20,107 nucleotides of DNA. Origin: Oehlia diaphana (Eukaryota; Glomeromycota; Glomeromycetes; Glomerales; Glomeraceae). The stretch is taken from positions 8,781-28,887 of the forward strand of contig QZLH01000228.1 in the NCBI GenBank assembly GCA_003833135.1, given 5' to 3'. A model generated the notes under the pieces. That model saw only the letters and a program-made list of their open reading frames with translations, did no database searches and had not been told where the DNA came from. The translations under genes and the position numbers were made by a program. Below, piece after piece: positions 1 through 8,695 of this stretch; the first letter of the stretch is position 1; every line of letters begins with the position of its first letter.

Positions 1-764
1 TTTATTTACGATCGACGCGTTTTTTTATAGATTTTGTAATATTAATTTGAATATTTTAGCTAATTGAAACAAGGCTTGAGTGCTTGAAGAAAGTTATTTA
101 ACAAATATTATATTTGCCGTTTTTTAAAAGAAATTACTGCTGAGTGCATTTGTTTTTTATTTTGTGTAATTTCAGCACTTTAGCTAAATGTAATGGTATA
201 TTTTCTTTTTGTTTGTCTTAGCTTGAATTTTGTATTTATTGTTATTTTTATTTTTCACAGATATTTTTATTGTACAATTTATATAAATAGTTTTATTGTA
301 AATTATTATTATATTTATCCTTTTTGCATTTTTTTTCTTTCGTTCTGCTTCTGAAATTGAGAGCTATTCATAGTATAAAATAATATTCATTAGAGTGTAG
401 TATATTATATAATCATTAGAAGCTATAGACCCTGAATATAATTTTATAATAAAACTAATTACGTACAATTAATTTTTTAATAATTATATTAAAATTTCAT
501 TATGGATAAGTGACGATTTCAGTTTGTGTATCTGTTACACAATGCATCAATCGTTATTTGATGGTGCTACTCCTAAAAACTGTCTTTAGCCAATTTATTA
601 ATTTATTATGCTCATCGGACTTATTGTTAACAGATGACTGGAAAATAAAAAAAAAGAAAAGATAAGGTTTTAGAGCTTTTTAAAAAAAAAATCATCAAAG
701 CGTATATATAAATATGTATACACTAAGTCTACGATATGAACATCTCCGTTATTAGTGAGTTTAT

Positions 765-793
765 AAAAAAAAAAAAAAAAATTTTTTTTTTTT
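765..793. repeat. A17-T12 homopolymer palindrome
   Basis: A run of 17 A is followed directly by 12 T. It can fold on itself and is a likely site of length variation or assembly error. A similar A10-T24 run lies at 11790-11823. Confidence 0.9.
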
Positions 794-1233
794 GGTTTGC
801 TTTTAACATGAAATTATTTATTTTGCTTTATAACTGGTTTTACCCGTTTTTTAACTAGATACAAGTAAAAGAACCCGCCAATCATTTTCAATTCCTTATT
901 TCATTGTTATTTAATTAAATGCAGAAATTTTATGTCGAACTGATAAAATTGGGCGTATTTTTATTTTTTGTTGCAGCAAAATTAATTTATGCTAATATGC
1001 ATGCTCATTTATAAATTTCCACCTTTCCTTTTTCTTTTACAAGCTTGTCTTACGTTTGTTCAGGCGCCTTAAGAAGTCATTGGATTACAGCGTTAAGAAA
1101 AAATTTTTATTATTCGGTATTGTACTATAAAACCGAAAATAAAAAATTAAAAGAAAAAGAACCGAAAGAATAAAAATATTAAAAAATTTCAGAAAAATTA
1201 AGAACGTAAAAAAAAGGTATTCAAAAAAATTTT

Positions 1234-1258
1234 AAAATAAATAAATAAATAAATAAAT
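1234..1258. repeat. (AAAT)n microsatellite
   Basis: About six uninterrupted copies of the tetranucleotide AAAT are visible. This is ordinary low-complexity DNA. Confidence 0.9.
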
Positions 1259-1342
1259 TTCATTACAAAAGGTAAACCGGATAAACTTCAGAAAACGTGA
1301 TCCGCTGCGGCTGATCGCGTAGCCGAAAATGAAAAAGAAAAA

Positions 1343-1396
1343 TTAAACATCTTCGTTAGCATTATATTCAGTTTCAAGTTCGTCAATATTCATATG
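1343..1396 (-). CDS. Possible last exon of a minus-strand gene or gene remnant
   Basis: On the minus strand a splice-acceptor-like CAG is followed by 17 codons and TAA, reading HMNIDELETEYNANEDV. The acidic, codon-like ending resembles a protein C-terminus more than random AT-rich DNA. Further upstream on the same strand (about 1500-1735) there are GTAAGT-like donors and T-rich acceptors around short exon-like pieces. I could not join them into one open frame without a stop. It may be a decayed multi-exon gene, and the call could be chance. Confidence 0.22.
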   Translation of the reverse strand, partial: HMNIDELETEYNANEDV

Positions 1397-2261
1397 CTGA
1401 GCGACAGTACATATATTGATATACATTTAAGAATAATATATTCATTAGTTTAATGGTTATCAGATATTATTAATTTTTTAATTTTAAACATAAATACATA
1501 TAATATAGTTTATAAATTTTCATTACCGGTAAATAAGATAGAAGCATGTGATTAAAATCCATCTAAAGATAAAATATGACAAATTATAAATTAATTATTT
1601 GCTTTATAAAGAAATTTATTTTTTTAAGAACTTACCATTAGGAATTTCTAGTTCATCTTGTTATATAATTAAAATTAATAATCAACAAATGATCTAAACA
1701 AAGAAAATAAAGAGCAAAAAAAAACTTACGCTAACATGGAATAGATTAGGCGCAAGTTGAAAATATATTACACAATTCAAAACTATTTATACATGCTAGT
1801 CTAAACGTTACGATTTTTTAAAAAAAAGTTTTCCCGATTTCTTTCATTATCCTTTTTCTTTTTCCCCCAATTTTATTTTTCTTTTTTTTTCAAATTTTCT
1901 TTATTGTTATATTTTTTTTTCGAATTTTTTAAAACCTTTTTCTTTTTCGAGTTGGTTTTTTTTCCAAACCGAAAATTCTTTTTTCACTTTTCTTTTTTCG
2001 GGTTGGCTTTTGACTTTTTCCCAATCTGAAATTTTTTTTTCACCTTTTCTTTTCAAATCGAATTTTTTTTCCCGAACCACATTCTTAAACCATTTAAACC
2101 ATTTAAATTTGGATCAGTGATCGGATTGACGCTGCGACAACATGGTAATTGCCTCTTTATTATTATTAATAATAATATTTTTCCCTAATTATTTTTTAGG
2201 TTCAATAATAGACTGACATATATCAATAATAATAGTAAAAAGCTAGATCTATTCACACTGC
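1397..2261. other. Gene-free stretch with a pyrimidine-rich tract
   Basis: From about 1815 to 2090 the + strand is overwhelmingly T and C with repeated TTTTTC and TTTCTTTT words, a strong strand asymmetry. At 2158-2177 there is a perfect 20-bp palindrome made of TATTATTATT and its complement. No gene is supported here beyond the weak exon-like pieces on the minus strand. Confidence 0.5.
1937..2043. repeat. Degenerate tandem repeat in the pyrimidine tract
   Basis: Two copies of a unit of about 50-57 bp can be aligned. Each has TTTTTCG, then GAGTTGG or GGGTTGG, then a T-run, then CCAAACCGAAA or CCAATCTGAAA, ending in T-run plus CAC. A third partial copy seems to start after 2043. Confidence 0.5.
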
Positions 2262-2345
2262 ATGGCAAATAAAATATTAGTGTATTTATTATTACTCTCT
2301 TACTTTATCGTCCTTGGCGCAACGCGACAGGTTACGTCTAGTTAA
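2262..2345 (+). CDS. Micro-ORF consisting of a signal peptide-like segment
   Basis: An ATG-initiated frame of 27 codons ends in TAA. It begins MANKILVYLLLLSYFIVLGA and continues TRQVTSS. This is a textbook secretory signal: a Lys near the N-terminus, a hydrophobic core at about residues 5-18 and a small-residue Leu-Gly-Ala site. The remainder is only about seven residues. It could be the first exon of a small secreted protein, with CAG/GTTACG at 2330-2331 a weak donor. It could also be a very short secreted peptide or a truncated effector gene. I could not connect a convincing downstream exon. Hydrophobic strings also arise by chance in T-rich DNA, so confidence is limited. Confidence 0.3.
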   Translation: MANKILVYLLLLSYFIVLGATRQVTSS

Positions 2346-2660
2346 ATACTAAAAAAATAATCGGATGTAATTATTCCGATATAAGAATTAAATAAAATCT
2401 TACGTTTCTCACTATTTTATTCTTTAATATGAGAATTATAAAAAGTTGATTCAATATATACCAGCTATAGTTACCTTACAGACAATATTTATTGTATACT
2501 TTGATTGAAATGTTATATAATAAAACAGTACGTTAGTCTACATAATACAAACTAGTAACTAGTTATCAACAACTTGCTATTTTCTATTTCCGTAAACGAA
2601 AAATTATGTGATTTTACTAGACAATATTAGAAGTATATTAGATATAGGTTTATATACATA

Positions 2661-2784
2661 CACAATGAAATTCGACATAATGGAATCAATGGAATCATCA
2701 CGTTATGTTAATCCGTTCCGATATATCAAAGATTTTACTTATGATCAGTTATATCGTGGTTCCGGTATATCGAATTTCACTGTG
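2661..2784. mobile_element. Short inverted-repeat element (MITE-like) with TA flanks
   Basis: The left end begins CACAATGAAATTCGACATA and the right end is the inverse of CACAGTGAAATTCGATATA, differing at two of the first 17 positions. Weaker inverted similarity runs a further ten bases or so. Both ends are flanked by TA (2659-2660 and 2785-2786), as expected for Tc1/mariner or pogo target-site duplication. The ends match the left end of the larger element at 6531-6980, so the two belong to one family. The inside has no transposase. A 64-codon frame spanning it is not considered a gene. Confidence 0.7.
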
Positions 2785-2786
2785 TA

Positions 2787-3109
2787 TATTGCTTTTTACT
2801 AACAATTTAAAAAAACAATAAATATATATATACATATTCTTTCATGTAAAGTGTTGAGCATAGTTTAGTTAGCCTATTAGATTAGATCTTTTTTTTTTTG
2901 TTATAGCATTTGTACGTATGCCTCTAAGTATTTCTATCTGTAATTGGTATTATTTCTGATAGGCAACTCTAATTAATAAAGAAATGCGTTACAAAAAAAA
3001 CAACTCGTAATCTTAGTTATACTGTACATCTAGTATCAATTCATCATGATTGTTCCACAAGATTTATTAATAAATTTATGTTTTTCCAAACTATTATTTA
3101 TGTATTATT
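2787..3109. other. Gene-free stretch
   Basis: AT-rich DNA with short homopolymer runs. No supported gene or structured repeat was seen. Confidence 0.5.
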
Positions 3110-3166
3110 TATTTAACTGATCTAGTAGTATATTAAATGGGTTACATTTACTAGATCAGTAAATAA
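3110..3166. repeat. Hairpin upstream of the first Sel1 gene
   Basis: ACTGATCTAGTA at 3116-3127 is perfectly complementary to TACTAGATCAGT at 3149-3160, with a 21-nt loop. The pairing continues outwards through TATTTA/AAATA with one gap. It sits directly beside the nested hairpin at 3170-3260. Confidence 0.75.
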
Positions 3167-3169
3167 CTT

Positions 3170-3260
3170 TTTTATCATCCTAGGTATACTAATTGGTCCG
3201 CCAGTTTATAACTGGCGGAAAAAAATCCTAAATACCAATTAGTAGCCAGGTGATAAAAGT
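3170..3260. repeat. Nested inverted repeat with a GC-rich core hairpin
   Basis: The core is a perfect 10-bp stem, TCCGCCAGTT pairing with AACTGGCGGA around a TAT loop (3197-3219). It is enclosed by CTAATTGGT and ACCAATTAG (3189-3197 and 3234-3242). An outer arm pairs TTTTATCATCC with GGTGATAAAAG. The whole is close to a 90-bp foldback. It may be a tiny MITE or a structured regulatory site 230 bp before the Sel1 gene start. Confidence 0.75.
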
Positions 3261-3354
3261 ATTTTTGATTAAACGGCGCAGTAAATATTGTTACATTGAA
3301 TCACATGGTTTGGGTCACATTTTTTGGCAATTAAAATGTACTACATTGTTTTTG

Positions 3355-3372
3355 TTGTACAAATTTGTACAA
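3355..3372. repeat. Perfect 18-bp palindrome
   Basis: TTGTACAAATTTGTACAA is its own reverse complement. It lies 118 bp before the ATG of the downstream gene, where a dimeric DNA-binding protein could sit. No factor is proposed. Confidence 0.7.
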
Positions 3373-3399
3373 TAAACAATCTTTCACCCAAATAGTGAA

Positions 3400-3408
3400 T
3401 ATAAAAAG
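3400..3408 (+). promoter_or_regulatory. Possible TATA element of the first Sel1 gene
   Basis: TATAAAAAG lies about 80 bp upstream of the ATG at 3490. Two copies of ACGTTCCTAA follow (3422 and 3442 regions). In such AT-rich DNA a TATA-like word is weak evidence on its own. Confidence 0.35.
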
Positions 3409-3489
3409 AAATAAATATTTAACGTTCCTAATAATAATTTTACGTTCCTAACAAATAAATAATATCATCAAATTTATAAAAAAATAACC

Positions 3490-4845
3490 ATGGATGATAA
3501 TAATAATTTCATTATTTCTCAAGATGATGATGATGAGAATTTCTTAAAAAATTTATTAAATAATTTTTATAATAAAATCATTAAAACAAATGATTTTAAT
3601 AATTTTGAAAAAATTTTTAATGAATGGATAAAAAATGAAATTAAAATTAATATTAAAAAAGAACATAATGATATTCTTAATATGATGAAAAATCATAAAG
3701 AAAGTAAATTTTGGTTCACAAGTTTAATAGGATTTTTTTATCAACTTGGTATTGGTTGTAAATTAAATAAAGAAAAAGCGTTAGATTTTTATTTGTTGGT
3801 TATTAATAATAATGATAATAATAATGAAATTTTTATTGATAATGAAAAAATTGAAAAACAAGATTTTTTAAATGAAAATTTTAATAAATTAGTATTAGTA
3901 TATTCGATTGAAAATAATGATGATATTTTTAATTCATTAAAAAATAAAAATATAATTATTGGAAAATATTTATTATCATTATTTTATTATAAAGATATTA
4001 TTATAGATATAGAAGGTTTTAATTATTATTATTATCAAAATAGTAAACAAAGCAATGATCAAAATGAATTAATAAAACTTGTAAAATTAGCTAAAAATGG
4101 TAACTTAAACGCTCAATATAATTTAGCAGTTCGTTATATGGATGGAATTGGATTACAAAAAAATGAAGAAAAAGCATTTGAATGGTTTTTAAAAACTGAA
4201 CAAAGTGGACATCTAATTGCTCAAGATAAAAAGGAAAAAGAAGAATTTTATAAGAATTTGAAACTTGCTATAGCGGGTGATTCAATGGCATTAATTTATG
4301 TGGGATATTGTTATCAATATGGTAAAGGAATAATTAAAAATGAAATAAAAGCATTTGAATGGTATACAAAATCAGCTAATGCAGGGTATGCTGATGGTCA
4401 ATGTGATTTAGGATATTGTTATGACCATGGTATAGGCATAGATAAAAATAAAACAAAAGCATTTGAATGGTACATGAAATCAGCTATTTCAGGAAGTGCT
4501 AATGGACAATGTAAATTAGGTTATTGTTATGACCATGGTATAGGAACTGAAAAAAATGAAATAAAAGCATTTGAATGGTATTTAAAATCAGCAGAAAATG
4601 GATATGCAACGGCGCAAACTAATTTAGGTCATTACTTTCAGTATGGTAAAGGAACTGCTAAAAACGAAGCAAAAGCATTTGAATGGTACACAAAATCAGC
4701 TAATGCAGAGTGTGCTTTAGGACAATATAATTTAGGATTTTGTTATGAAAATGGTATAGGTACAAATAAAGATAAGGTAAAAGCATTTGAATGGTACTTG
4801 AAATCAGCTGAAGGTGGAATTGCAGAAGCACAAAATTATGTATGA
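3490..4845 (+). CDS. Sel1-repeat protein, last repeat cut by an in-frame stop
   Basis: The product is 451 residues, intronless, starting at an ATG in good context (AACC before ATG). Residues 1-200 are an Asn/Asp/Lys-rich region with one degenerate Sel1-like unit near 75-105. From about 208 onwards come Sel1 repeats of 36 residues. Five of them (about 267-447) are nearly identical, with KAFEWYTKSA and LGYCYDHGIG as their cores. Sel1 repeats are paired-helix, TPR-like scaffolds that bind other proteins, often in signalling or ER quality control. No enzymatic domain is present, so this is probably an adaptor. The TGA at 4843-4845 falls inside the next Sel1 unit. Without it the frame runs 43 codons further to TGA at 4975. 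A GGA to TGA change at the conserved Gly of the LG(K/Y)CY motif would explain this. The gene belongs to a different Sel1 subfamily from the two genes at 8696 and 11916. Confidence 0.92.
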   Translation: MDDNNNFIISQDDDDENFLKNLLNNFYNKIIKTNDFNNFEKIFNEWIKNEIKINIKKEHNDILNMMKNHKESKFWFTSLIGFFYQLGIGCKLNKEKALDFYLLVINNNDNNNEIFIDNEKIEKQDFLNENFNKLVLVYSIENNDDIFNSLKNKNIIIGKYLLSLFYYKDIIIDIEGFNYYYYQNSKQSNDQNELIKLVKLAKNGNLNAQYNLAVRYMDGIGLQKNEEKAFEWFLKTEQSGHLIAQDKKEKEEFYKNLKLAIAGDSMALIYVGYCYQYGKGIIKNEIKAFEWYTKSANAGYADGQCDLGYCYDHGIGIDKNKTKAFEWYMKSAISGSANGQCKLGYCYDHGIGTEKNEIKAFEWYLKSAENGYATAQTNLGHYFQYGKGTAKNEAKAFEWYTKSANAECALGQYNLGFCYENGIGTNKDKVKAFEWYLKSAEGGIAEAQNYV

Positions 4846-4977
4846 AAATGCTATTTTGGTGGTATAAGTATTTATAAAGATATTGATAGAGCAATTTATT
4901 GGTATGGAAAAGCTTCAGACAATGGAATTAAAGAGGCAAAAGATAAATTAGCTAATATTTTAAGTTTTTTACCATGA
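4846..4977 (+). pseudogene. Detached last Sel1 repeat of the upstream gene
   Basis: In frame with the preceding gene and directly after its TGA, this reads KCYFGGISIYKDIDRAIYWY and then GKASDNGIKEAKDKLANIL before a second stop. This is a typical terminal Sel1 unit (AIYWYxKASDNG...A). It indicates that the intact gene was about 495 codons long. It could be a real nonsense mutation, a sequencing error, or stop readthrough. GTATGA at 4840 could act as a splice donor, but removing this region would delete conserved repeat sequence. Confidence 0.8.
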
Positions 4978-4988
4978 ATACCATCTAT

Positions 4989-5222
4989 TTATTAGGGCCA
5001 CATAATAAGCTATTATGATTTATTTTTATAAATAAGCATTACTTTCTAAAATATTATAATTTGCCATACATATATGGTACTTTACAAAAATCTCGAATTT
5101 TGGTATTAGCATTATAATATGCTAAATCTATTAACAATTAGCCATATTTTGGGCTATTAAAAGCATATTAAACAAATTTTTTACATAAAATTGAAAATAT
5201 AGGCCTACACTAGGCCCTTATA
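4989..5222. mobile_element. Weak candidate MITE with short terminal repeats
   Basis: TTATTAGGGCC near 4991 is matched inversely by GGCCCTTATAA near 5213, giving 10 of 11 complementary positions. The inside is AT-rich without coding sequence. The terminal repeats are short and no target duplication is clear, so this is tentative. Confidence 0.25.
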
Positions 5223-5811
5223 ATACACTAACAATAGAGTTTCAATATTTCCGACAGTTTTGCATATTCATTAAAAAATTCATATAGCTATTATATTACT
5301 ATTACAGTGCTATTACAGAGGAAAATAATAAAATTAATTTAATGAATTTTATATTTTTGGTATTGTGCTAATATTTATTTTTATCAACAATATTTATTAT
5401 ACGATTTTTTTCTATTTAGTTAGTAAGTTTATAAATAAGTCTAAGTCTAATTGATCTCCAATATGAAATACTGTATATAAAAAATTAAGCTATTTTTTTA
5501 ACTTCTTTTAGTTAAACTTTTTATTATTATCTCTTTAAACTTATTATTAAACTTTGTATCATAGCTAAATGTCATTATGATGTATTTGAGGAGAAGTATA
5601 TAATTTAAGTTCTTTGATTACCACTCGAAGCAAGAGTTGTATGCTGAGTACATAGAAGTGTATTTTTCCAATTAGTATAATCATCATTATTCTATTCCTC
5701 TGTGTTCTTCACTGTAGGAAATAAATCAACAAGCGTAGTAAGATCCGTATACAAAACGTATTTTGCAAGATATGGAATTGTGTAATTTTCCGTATCTCTA
5801 AACGTATCTAG
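5223..5811. other. Gene-free stretch
   Basis: No supported gene. A 40-codon ATG frame on the minus strand (5565-5687) is open but has no recognisable feature. ACGTATCT and ACGTATTT words start to accumulate from 5755 and recur after 6197, bracketing the palindromic element that follows. Confidence 0.45.
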
Positions 5812-6204
5812 ACGTATCTACTTTTACTGAAACCCTAAAATTTCAAAAAATATCGTTAAGATCATCTTAACGACCCCATTTTGATATTGTAACAATATCA
5901 AAACGATATCAAACTATTTCATTACAATATCATCACGATATCACTTATCGTTACGATATAAATGTAATATTGTAACGACATTGTTTTGATAAATATTAAA
6001 ACAAGGTCGTTAAGATGATCTTAACAATATCGTTAACGATATCACTACGATATAATTTCGATATCATTAAGATATTATTCAATATCATTTTGATATAGTA
6101 TAGTAGCTATATTGTAACGATATCATAATGATATCAAAATGATATTATTTTGATATTGAAATGATATCGTTTAAAATACGAGATTTCTGTAAAAGTAGAC
6201 GTAT
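5812..6204. mobile_element. Palindrome-rich GATATC element with inverted termini
   Basis: The termini share TCTACTTTTAC(T/A)GAAA in inverted orientation (5817-5832 and 6184-6199). The inside is packed with GATAT/ATATC words, each a small palindrome, mixed with AACGATA and TTAACGA. Two near-perfect palindromes of the CGTTAAGAT-ATCTTAACG type lie at 5854-5872 and 6008-6026 and are also inverted copies of each other. Flanking copies of ACAAAACGTATTT (about 5754 and 6217) and ACGTATCTA suggest it sits inside, or duplicated, another repeat. It is non-coding and best seen as a foldback MITE. Confidence 0.6.
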
Positions 6205-6530
6205 TTCTCAGCGTACAAAACGTATTTTTTTAGTATAAGAAACGTATCTACTCTTTTTATAGGGCTTGTTCACATTATTTTTAACAGTTAAGGATAGGTC
6301 TACATGGCATTTACAATTAGTTCCACAAATTTTTGAAGGTTTGGATGGATTTTTCCTACTTACACTGTAATATTGCATATTTTCTACATTTATTTTGTAA
6401 CTTTTCTGACCTAATAATAACTGCTATATCCATTATTCTTTATTATTTTTGCAGAAATTTCTATTAAAACTTGATTTTTTGTATTATAAAACTAAAGACT
6501 TGACAAACTCTTGACAAGATTTAAGTTATA
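6205..6530. other. Gene-free stretch
   Basis: AT-rich DNA between two inverted-repeat elements. No gene or structured repeat is supported, apart from ACGTATCT-type words at its left edge. Confidence 0.45.
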
Positions 6531-6980
6531 CACAGTGAAATTCGATAAACCAGATCTATCAGTTCCACTAAAATATCTGGTTTATCGGGATACCTGGTTT
6601 AGCGAAAAAAATTTTGATAAGACTAATATACGCCATAATTTAATTTTTATCTTTTTTTTAAGTCATAGAGTTCATGAAAATGAATAAAATTCATTAAAAA
6701 TCACTAAAGGTTAGAAAATACTACCTAAAATAATTTTAATTGAAGATATAAGTAATACATAACTTCAGCCGGAATTAAGATTTTTATAATTCTGCCCAAA
6801 ATTAAGATTTACCGTTGGATAATGATCACGTGATTCGGTTTATCGAATCATTTTTACTATATCGAGCTTTTACTAGTAAACTCCGGTATATCGAAACTAT
6901 TTTAATATACGTGATTTGGTTCCAGCAAAAAAATCCGGTTTAGGGCCAAATCCGGTTTATCGAAGATCCGGTTTATCGTG
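6531..6980. mobile_element. TA-flanked non-autonomous element rich in GGTTTATCG
   Basis: The left end is CACAGTGAAATTCGATAAAC. The right end, read inversely, is CACGATAAACCGGATC, the same sequence with AGTGAAATT missing. TA flanks both ends (6529-6530 and 6981-6982). CAC ends with a TA duplication fit a Tc1/mariner or pogo-like family. Many sub-terminal copies of CCGGTTTATCG occur in both orientations. The ends match the small element at 2661-2784. A dispersed repeat at about 6765-6835 lies inside. There is no transposase, so movement would need one supplied in trans. Confidence 0.65.
6765..6835. repeat. Dispersed repeat, copy 1 (GCCGGAATTAAGA family)
   Basis: CAGCCGGAATTAAGATTT is followed by CCAAAATTAAGATTTACC and AATGATCACGTGAT. 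Related copies lie at 8208-8270 and, inverted, at 16913-16968. The presence of one copy inside the TA-flanked element suggests nesting or a composite element. Confidence 0.5.
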
Positions 6981-7986
6981 TAATCAAATCAAGAAAGTTT
7001 GGAAATTATAATACATCATAAATAAAATGTTTTTTCGTGTCGCAACCAGGGACAGTGAATTATGAAAGTTCACAATAAATCTCAAAAGTCATAAATTTAT
7101 ATGATAAATACGAATTTTTGATCCTTTATATAAATATGCACATAATTTTCCACGATTTCCACATGATTTAATTCCCATAATCTCACATAGTATCACAAAC
7201 TTTATGAATAGCGCCACAAAATTTAATATATACCGCGAAAAAATACTTATTGTAGCGTATATTCACTCTTTATACCATAATTTGCAACCAATCAAAATTT
7301 GAAATTTTGTAAACTAATTAATAAAAAAAATTAATAAATAAGAATTTATTAGCTCACTATAAGAGAACTGAACATTTCAATTATGTTATTTGAGTATTAC
7401 CTTATTATCAGCGTGAACATATCTTAATGAAAAGAATTTTCGTTTGCTGCTGTTGGCTACAAATTGTTGATTCCAAAAATGATGACCTTTTAGAAAGTAT
7501 AGTAGCAGATGCAAGCTTTTGACGACCCAGATAAAAATTCTTTAATATTTTTCGAATATATATTGAGAAAAATCATCATTCAGTTCATTTATCACACATG
7601 CTAAATAGCCACTTTAGGTTTTTTTTTTATTTATGAAGTTAATTTATCTAAATATATTTCTAAAAAAATTTGAGATGATACTGCATATCTAAACGATTAA
7701 ATTAATTAATCAATTTCATCTTCTAGTTTAATTTGTTATATACTGTATATTCATTCTTCAATATACAGTATTTATAATCGCCGCTTTAAACCAAAAAAAA
7801 AACCTTATAAAATAAAAAATAATTAAAATATAAAATAAAATAAAAAAATAAAATATAATTAGTAACTCGATTTTAACATTAGTCATTGACTCTAAATTCT
7901 AATTGATATTACATTTATCAGGCGTATTATATTATATTATAATATTATATTATGTATATAAAAATAGCAACTAAAAAAAATATAAT
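6981..7986. other. Gene-free stretch with short coding-like fragments
   Basis: No intact gene. At 7427-7522 a 31-codon ATG frame begins MKRIFVCCCWLQIVDSKNDD. It overlaps a second 31-codon frame at 7509-7604 that begins MQAFDDPDKNSLIFFEY. Together they look like a frameshifted remnant of one small coding region, but nothing is recognised. A-rich (AAAAT)n sequence lies at about 7795-7860, and an AT palindromic stretch of ATTAT units at about 7925-7953. Confidence 0.35.
7740..7771. repeat. Perfect 12-bp stem hairpin
   Basis: ATACTGTATATT pairs perfectly with AATATACAGTAT around an 8-nt loop (CATTCTTC). No gene is nearby; it may be the core of a small foldback element. Confidence 0.65.
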
Positions 7987-8133
7987 ATGGATTTTGATGT
8001 CAGCGTAATTATCGTAACCTATCAATTATCATAGTCGATTGTACTACAAGCAACTGAAGGAATGAAGGAAGCTTTTGCGGGTCAGGTGAACTTGCATTTG
8101 AATTTTAAGCGTATTACAAAACGTAAAAATTAA
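7987..8133 (+). pseudogene. Short interrupted coding frame
   Basis: One frame runs 48 codons from ATG to TAA with a single in-frame TAG at 8032. It reads MDFDVSVIIVTYQLS, stop, then SIVLQATEGMKEAFAGQVNL and HLNFKRITKRKN. Codon choice and composition look like protein rather than random AT-rich DNA. A TATA-like GTATATAAAAATA lies about 35 bp upstream of the ATG. No family is recognised. It may be a decayed small gene, or the first part of a spliced gene with an unrecognised intron around the TAG. Confidence 0.3.
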
Positions 8134-8207
8134 TGCCTTGTAAATTTTTCCTGGTAAACCTGGCGCGCTCCAATATGATATACCAAATTTATTCGCAGAT
8201 TATGTTA

Positions 8208-8270
8208 ATTTCAGCTAGAATTAAAATTTGCCTATGACCAAAATTAGGATAAACAATCATGTGACTAGTT
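8208..8270. repeat. Dispersed repeat, copy 2
   Basis: CAGCTAGAATTAAAATTTGC, ACCAAAATTAGGAT and AATCATGTGACTAG match copy 1 in order and spacing with divergence. The rest of 8134-8630 is gene-free AT-rich DNA with several GGTCCAA and AAACCA words, probably further old repeat material. Confidence 0.4.
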
Positions 8271-8636
8271 CATGATCGTCGTGGTACTTCAAACTTTTTT
8301 TTGAGTCCAATCCAGATTTAGTTTGGTCCAATTCTTTTTAAAAAATGACTTCAAATTTTAAAAATGGTCCCAAAACCAGTTCTAAACCATTTGACCAATC
8401 CCCAGTAAAAAACTCGCTGCGCAATTATAATGCAATTGCGCAATCTTAAAACTTAGTTTCAAAAATTCCTTAGTGGTTCGCAGAGATGAAATCCTTAATT
8501 ATTTGTGATAAATAATAATAATAATAATTAAAGCAATAAATATTACCACATCGACAAAAATAAATGATCTGTAATTCCAAATTTAAGGATGGCTCAAAAA
8601 ATCACATGATCAGTGTAACAAACAATTATGCAAAAG

Positions 8637-8644
8637 TATAAATA
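8637..8644 (+). promoter_or_regulatory. Probable TATA box of the kinase-like gene
   Basis: TATAAATA lies 52-59 bp upstream of the ATG at 8696, followed by a GC-richer ACGGGG. The distance fits a compact fungal promoter. The core promoter call is inference. Confidence 0.45.
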
Positions 8645-8695
8645 ACGGGGTAAATTGTACTTCGGATATTCTTTTTTTCAATCGAATTATTTATA

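Larger units (their letters stand above)
1..1342. other. AT-rich stretch with no supported gene
   Basis: No open frame with convincing coding character was found on either strand. The stretch holds homopolymer runs and an (AAAT)n microsatellite, listed separately. A short frame around 500-590 reads through without stops but has no start, splice context or recognisable motif, so it is not called. Confidence 0.5.

Noticed and set aside
78..89. TGAGTGCTTGAA near the left edge is inverted at about 19034
   Set aside because: Twelve bases over 20 kb with no extended match is too little to call a repeat pair.
2608..2802. 64-codon open frame on + around the small inverted-repeat element
   Set aside because: It starts at GTG and consists mainly of the terminal repeats of the TA-flanked element, so the frame is incidental.
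5812..6204. CRISPR-like array reading of the GATATC cluster
   Set aside because: The repeats are short palindromes of irregular spacing without uniform spacers, and the host is a eukaryote.
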